A stretch of 10,695 nt of DNA, taken from Chromera velia (taxonomy: Eukaryota > Sar > Chromeraceae). The notes under the pieces are model-generated. The model was not told where the DNA came from. It ran no database searches and was given only the letters and a program-made list of their open reading frames with translations. Location of the stretch: positions 29,742 through 40,436 of the forward strand of contig JAHBMJ010000802.1 of NCBI GenBank assembly GCA_018398765.1, read 5' to 3'. The stretch's first letter is position 1, and the number at the start of each line of letters is the position of its first letter. The position numbers and the translations under genes were made by a program. Below are positions 1 through 10,695 of the stretch, in pieces.

Positions 1-11
1 GACACGCACAC

Positions 12-35
12 AGAGGGAGAGAGAGAGAGAGAGAA
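12..35. repeat. (GA)n microsatellite
   Basis: Short dinucleotide tract at the window edge, 3' of the end of exon 13. The rest of 1-98 shows no clear coding exon or terminator signal. Confidence 0.85.
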
Positions 36-98
36 TGACCAATTTGCGCACATGAGCAAACGCTGCGTCCATCAGCTGACGCCTAGACACACACACAG

Positions 99-7086
<6,988 letters not shown>

Positions 7087-7620
7087 GTTGTGATTGCCTG
7101 GTGTTTTGCAGAAGTCTGAAGGTAGATTAGAGGGACCACTTCCTTCTGTTGTACGATCCTGTCAACACTTGCGCTGGCCCGTCGACTTGCAGAGGAAAAG
7201 CTGTACTTTAGAGAAAGACCTGACTCATTTTTGCAGCATTCGTTTCTTCATTTTGGAGACTGCTGCCTGTATTCAAAGCATGCAACATCAGCATGCACAT
7301 TGCACATTCCTCGGAGCTCCTTCAGTGGTTGTGTTTGCTGTACCAAGTCGCTCTCTTTCAGCATGCATGCTCTCGCACGGACACAGATGCACAAACACGG
7401 ACAGACGCGACGAATGAAACACACGTATTGCTTGTGTGTGAGACGTGCATGTACATACACATGCATGCTTGCGATAAATACAACTGGGGGCAATTATATA
7501 TCGCGATAATTAAATTCAGATACAGATTCCATTTTATAATTGTAGGACATTTGCATGGATAGCTGAGTCACGTGAGCAACAGTTTGCAACACTGATTGAC
7601 GCATGCACGCCTGCAACATG
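7087..7620 (-). promoter_or_regulatory. 5' flank with six GCATGC motifs
   Basis: GCATGC occurs at 7278-7283, 7291-7296, 7361-7366, 7365-7370 (overlapping), 7463-7468 and 7601-7606, all within 520 bases upstream of the start codon on the minus strand. Chance expectation in 330 bases is well below one. TGCATGC-type sites are known as ApiAP2 binding motifs and promoter elements in apicomplexans. That they drive this gene is inference. No TATA-like element can be chosen with confidence. Confidence 0.5.
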
Positions 7621-7894
7621 AGATCGTCCCGAAAAGCGGCCGGAATTGACGGTTTCTAGCCGGCTGATAGGATCTCTGACACAGTCTGGCTGACAGAAAC
7701 TCCTGGTCCCGAAAAGTACTTCTAGCGCTAAGCGGGAGTAGTACTTCAACAATGTTGTGCAACTTGTTTCTTTTTCAAATAAAAACTAATAAAAACCATG
7801 TGAAGACACATGTTTTATAGTTAACCGCGATATATGCAACCCATGCAATTTCTACGTTATCTTATGATCGTACAACTTTCTAAAACTATGATAA
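7621..7894. other. Start of AT-rich block, includes a perfect 7-base hairpin
   Basis: A G/C-containing stretch (7621-7760) with CCCGAAAAG twice and an inverted repeat, AAGTACT at 7714-7720 and AGTACTT at 7740-7746, gives way to AT-rich sequence. I looked for tRNA and rRNA signatures and did not recognise any. Confidence 0.35.
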
Positions 7895-8104
7895 AAACTA
7901 CATATAAATTTTAATCTAATTCTAGACTTAACCGAATGCATCTCTCATACGATAGAAGCAGAAAATCATTTAGATGAAGAACCTGGATGTGCATGGATTA
8001 TTTTAGATAATGATAAAATGATGCCACGTGTAGCTGCAGCATGTGTTTTTTCTTCAATTGTAAACCATTTACAGCACAGACTAGATCTTGAATTTTCAGA
8101 ATAA
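7895..8104 (+). pseudogene. Open fragment of 69 codons with AT-rich codon use, unidentified
   Basis: The frame is bounded by TAA at 7892 and TAA at 8102. It lacks an ATG before codon 46. The middle reads EAENHLDEEPGCAWIILDND followed by KMMPRVAAACVFSSIVN, which looks like real protein rather than random AT-rich sequence. Third positions are mostly A or T, unlike the gene at 99-7086. It could be an exon, an old organelle-derived fragment or a remnant of a foreign gene. I cannot name the family. Confidence 0.3.
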
Positions 8105-8473
8105 AAAGATCTGTGTAGGCCAGCCGGAGAGCTAGATTTGATGCCTCTAGGCGTTTTCCCTGGAAACTGCGCGTCGGATATTCGGCATTAGGGCGAGACT
8201 CCCCACTGCAGGCCCCCTGGGAGGCTAATGCTCTGAACATAATCTTAATCCTAATTCTAATCCTAATATTAAATTCCTTCTAATTTGATTTGAGCTTCAA
8301 AACTATTCAAAATTTTTAACTGTTAATAAATGATGAACTAATCGATCAATGTACCACCCATATTAATTAAAGTGAACTTGAATAATTAAGAAATATGATT
8401 TTAGTTTAATAAAATTGGAGATCCACATCAAACTTTATTAAAAACCTATACAATTAACTGGTAGCATAAAAAT
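8105..8473. other. GC-containing island and AT-rich spacer
   Basis: 8110-8240 is a locally GC-rich stretch with no recognised gene. 8241-8473 is very AT-rich, with TAATCCTAATTCTAATCCTAAT at about 8247, vaguely telomere-like but not a real telomere array. Confidence 0.35.
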
Positions 8474-8590
8474 CTACTCTTCAATCTGTGTAGATCTTCC
8501 AACAGACAGGAGCATAACAAAAGTATTTTTCTTATTTACAGTAAAAGGAACTCCTCGTGATACCTTATGCACTGAAGTTAGTCTATGATG
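8474..8590 (-). pseudogene. Short open fragment, unidentified
   Basis: Minus-strand frame ending at TAG (8474-8476) reads HKVSRGVPFTVNKKNTFVML then LSVGRSTQIEE. Codon use is AT-rich. The frame runs upstream into the 301-base repeat. AATAAA follows the stop on this strand. The coding look is modest and no family is recognised. Confidence 0.25.
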
Positions 8591-8892
8591 AATCCCTAGC
8601 TCACCTAAGCTCAGAGATCCACGCTTGTACATATACTCGTAAGTCTGGTCTTCCGGGAATGGTCTCGAGTTCACAGATCTCTCTAGTCCGGACCTCGATA
8701 CACACTCTCTATCTGTATTTCTAATTCTCGGTCGATCGGTCGATCGATCGCTCACGTGCACGTCTGCTCTGTCTGTATCTGTCGTATTTCATGTAATACA
8801 CTTGTCTGTATGTCCCGTACATGACATGCTCTTTGCTTTTCTGTCCACTCGCATTCAGTCTCTTTCCGTTCTGCACTTTCTGTATGNGTGTT
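8586..8892. repeat. Copy 1 of a 301-base direct repeat
   Basis: Begins TGATGAATCCCTAGCTCACC and contains GGTCGATCGGTCGATCGATCG. It matches 9331-9637 without gaps over 301 bases with 9 differences. Weak similarity extends a few bases past the N at 8887. Not recognised as a known family. Confidence 0.9.
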
Positions 8893-9330
8893 TTCATTGT
8901 ATGTTTGACACTTCCAATTAATAAAATAATTTTTTTAAAAAAAAAGATTAGGCTTCTCAAGATTTTTTTTTTCTCTTTTTTTTTATTACTGTGCGTCACC
9001 TAGATTCAAACGCTATAGATCATACATACAAAGCATTGAACAGGTTTTAAATGAAAAAAAGAGATCCAAAAAGAGACCGAAGTCATGATATAGTTAGAGA
9101 CATATAGTCTTTAATTACATGATGCAAGATATTTTTTTCTTTTCGTCTTTTCACTGACATTTCTAGTGACATTTTATATTGTTTTGCACAATAAAAGTTT
9201 GTGCAGCTACGCTACATCATAAAAAGCTTTTAAGCCTTAAATGAAGTGCCTTTTAGCCGCTAGAAACACTAGAAATCAACCGTAGAAACCTAGCTGTCAT
9301 ATGGTAAACGGTGCATCTTATTTTGCACCT
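8893..9330. other. AT-rich spacer between the repeat copies
   Basis: About 440 bases with long A and T runs near 8930-8985. No frame of note, no RNA gene recognised. Confidence 0.4.
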
Positions 9331-9637
9331 TGATGAATCCCTAGCTCACCTAAGCTCAGAGATCTACGCTTGTACATATACTCGTAAGTCTGGTCTTCCG
9401 GGAATGGTCTCGAGTTCACAGATCTCTCTAGTCCGGACCTCGATACACACTCTCTATTTGTATTTCTAATTCTTGGTCGATCGGTCGATCGATCGCTCAT
9501 GTGCATGTCTGCTCTGTCTGTATCTGTCGTATTTCATGTAATACACTTGTCTGTATATCCCGTATATGACATGCTCTTTGCTTTTCTGTTCACTCGCATT
9601 CAGTCTCTTTCAGTTCTGCACTTTCTGTATGCATGTT
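9331..9637. repeat. Copy 2 of the 301-base direct repeat
   Basis: Same orientation as copy 1, offset 745 bases. Where the two differ, eight of nine positions are C or G in copy 1 and T or A in copy 2 as transitions. The flanks differ from those of copy 1 on both sides, and no target-site duplication is evident. Confidence 0.9.
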
Positions 9638-9771
9638 CACGTGTATATTGCAATTTCCCGTATGTAACGCTTCATACATGTATTGCTGACATGTACAATT
9701 CACTCGACGGCGCTCGATGGCGTGCGCGGATCGATTTAGACTGGTATGATGCTGCGCGCGCCGCGCCTCTT

Positions 9772-9812
9772 CTCTCTGACCCTTAATACCTCCTCTCTGA
9801 CCCTTAATAATG
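9772..9812. repeat. Tandem duplication, period 21
   Basis: CTCTCTGACCCTTAATA occurs twice, separated by 4 bases, directly upstream of the retroelement-like coding sequence. This may mark its truncated 5' junction. Confidence 0.75.
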
Positions 9813-9814
9813 TA

Positions 9815-10695
9815 ATGGCGGTTCTCGAGGATCCCCATCGACTGCGGGTGACCTACCGGTGTCCACTCATGACTGATGCCCCTTATTCTGCACTGCAGAT
9901 CAAACTTCTCTGTCTTGAGAGAGACATTCCAGAAGAAAATTGACAAGATGTACTTCCCATGGCAGTGGCTCTTGTCAACCGCATGCCAGCAGCCAGAGAA
10001 CCGTATTTGTCTGCGTATGAACGGATGACGGGGGTTTGCCCAGTCCCAGCTAGCGTTGAAGAGAAGAGAAGGAGTCATGAGGAGTTCAAGGGAACTTCAA
10101 GGAGGTTTAAGGAGTCAGAGATGGTTCTCTTCCGACACCCTCTCCGTCACTACGGGAAGGTGGAGGAAGAATGGAAGCCAGGTGAGGTTGTGAAGGTCAT
10201 TTCCCCGACTCTGTTTCAAATCAGACCCATCAGAGAGAGAGACAGGGGGTATGAGTCCTATAAGGTGGATCTTTTTATGACGGTCATTCAACTGATGCCT
10301 GAAGAATTGCAGCAGGAGCTGAGAAAACCTGGAGGGGTGTTGGAGAATGAACCTTCGGCAGCAGAGAAAGAAAAGGAGAAAAGAAAGAGATCAGACGGAA
10401 AGAAATTTATCATATGGAAGGACGAAAAGACGAAGCAGTTGTTCTTGGGGGAAGTGAAGGAAGAGAAGAGAGGGCGAGTGACTGTGCAGCATTATAGGTC
10501 GTATGGGAAAGGAACGTTGTCAATGAGAGATCGGCTTTATCGTCCTGCAGTAAGGAGAAAAGGAGAGAGAGCGGTAATGTTTACAAATAATACAAAGAAG
10601 TACGGGGCAGTGGAGCCAGATCTGTTTGAGGTGGAGAGAGAAGACATCATGATTGAAGACGCGGAGGTTGAGAAGAATGGGAGGCTAGGTGAGAG
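9815..10695 (+). pseudogene. Retroelement integrase C-terminal region, interrupted and running off the window
   Basis: One frame carries the match: 9815-9940, a TGA at 9941-9943, then 245 more codons to the window end. Around the stop the reading is ERDIPEEN-stop-QDVLPMAVALVNRMP. Ty3/gypsy and related integrases have W-x-x-x-L-P-x-A...N here, so the stop replaces the expected Trp (TGG to TGA). Counting from the Met at 9959, residues 17-28 (LSAYERMTGVCP) match the usual element-specific S-x-x-E-x-x-x-G-x-x-P stretch. Residues 71-90 (EWKPGEVVKVISPTLFQIRP) resemble the GPY/F-like barrel. A basic linker (136-149) follows, then residues 150-235, a second beta-rich module containing VTVQHYRSYGKG and LYRPAVRR. 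The catalytic DDE core is not visible upstream, so the copy is 5'-truncated. Assignment by recollected motifs only. Confidence 0.65.

Noticed and set aside
1-98. A further 3' exon after a splice from the donor at 121
   Set aside because: Candidate acceptors at about 80 and 74 give either an immediate stop or a short frame into the GA tract; undecidable inside the window.
7895-8104. Resemblance of the fragment to the C-x-x-C part of a 2Fe-2S NuoG-type subunit
   Set aside because: The cysteine spacing does not match, and apicomplexans lack complex I.
7621-8245. Mitochondrial rRNA fragments or nuclear mitochondrial insert
   Set aside because: GC-containing patches suggested it, but I could not match any rRNA piece or cox/cob protein sequence by eye.
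8247-8270. TAATCCTAATTCTAATCCTAAT as telomeric repeat
   Set aside because: Only a few imperfect units inside AT-rich sequence, not a telomere array.
8586-8892. tRNA-derived SINE: TAGCTCA near the repeat start resembles an A box
   Set aside because: The B box is a poor match and a cloverleaf does not form; minus-strand TCGAGACC is on the wrong side.

Overview
The window looks like nuclear DNA of an intron-rich protist, most likely a coccidian apicomplexan. Supporting signs are short exons split by long introns full of (GA)n, (CA)n, (GACT)n and (GAAT)n tracts, and a cluster of GCATGC motifs upstream of the gene start, a motif type known from apicomplexan promoters. The organism is inferred; nothing in the window fixes the species.

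Positions 99-7086, minus strand: one multi-exon gene. I rebuilt 13 exons (12 introns) by hand from splice signals. Reading phase is continuous through all of them and gives about 530 residues, ending at a stop at 99-101 or continuing past the window through a strong donor at 121. The protein is helical and charged, rich in predicted coiled coil in its N-terminal half, with an acidic patch and a disordered basic C-terminus. I cannot assign a family. Most of its donors read GTC rather than GTA or GTG, and six of twelve are exactly GTCAGT. Several introns have microsatellites directly against splice sites, and one acceptor region (exon 7) is duplicated inside the intron.

Positions 7087-7620: 5' flank of that gene with six GCATGC motifs. 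Positions about 7620-9800: a gene-poor, largely AT-rich block unlike its surroundings. It holds two short open fragments with AT-rich codons and two copies of a 301-base direct repeat, about 97% identical, whose differences are almost all C/G in the first copy against T/A in the second.

Positions 9815-10695 and beyond, plus strand: the 3' part of a retroelement polyprotein, with an integrase C-terminal region that looks like Ty3/gypsy or a relative. A TGA sits where the conserved Trp before the L-P motif is expected, so this copy is probably dead. After the integrase comes a basic linker and a second beta-rich module, cut by the window edge.

The gene and the retroelement have no visible functional link. 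The window reads as a host gene with expanded repeat-laden introns, next to an accessory region made of repeats and transposon debris.
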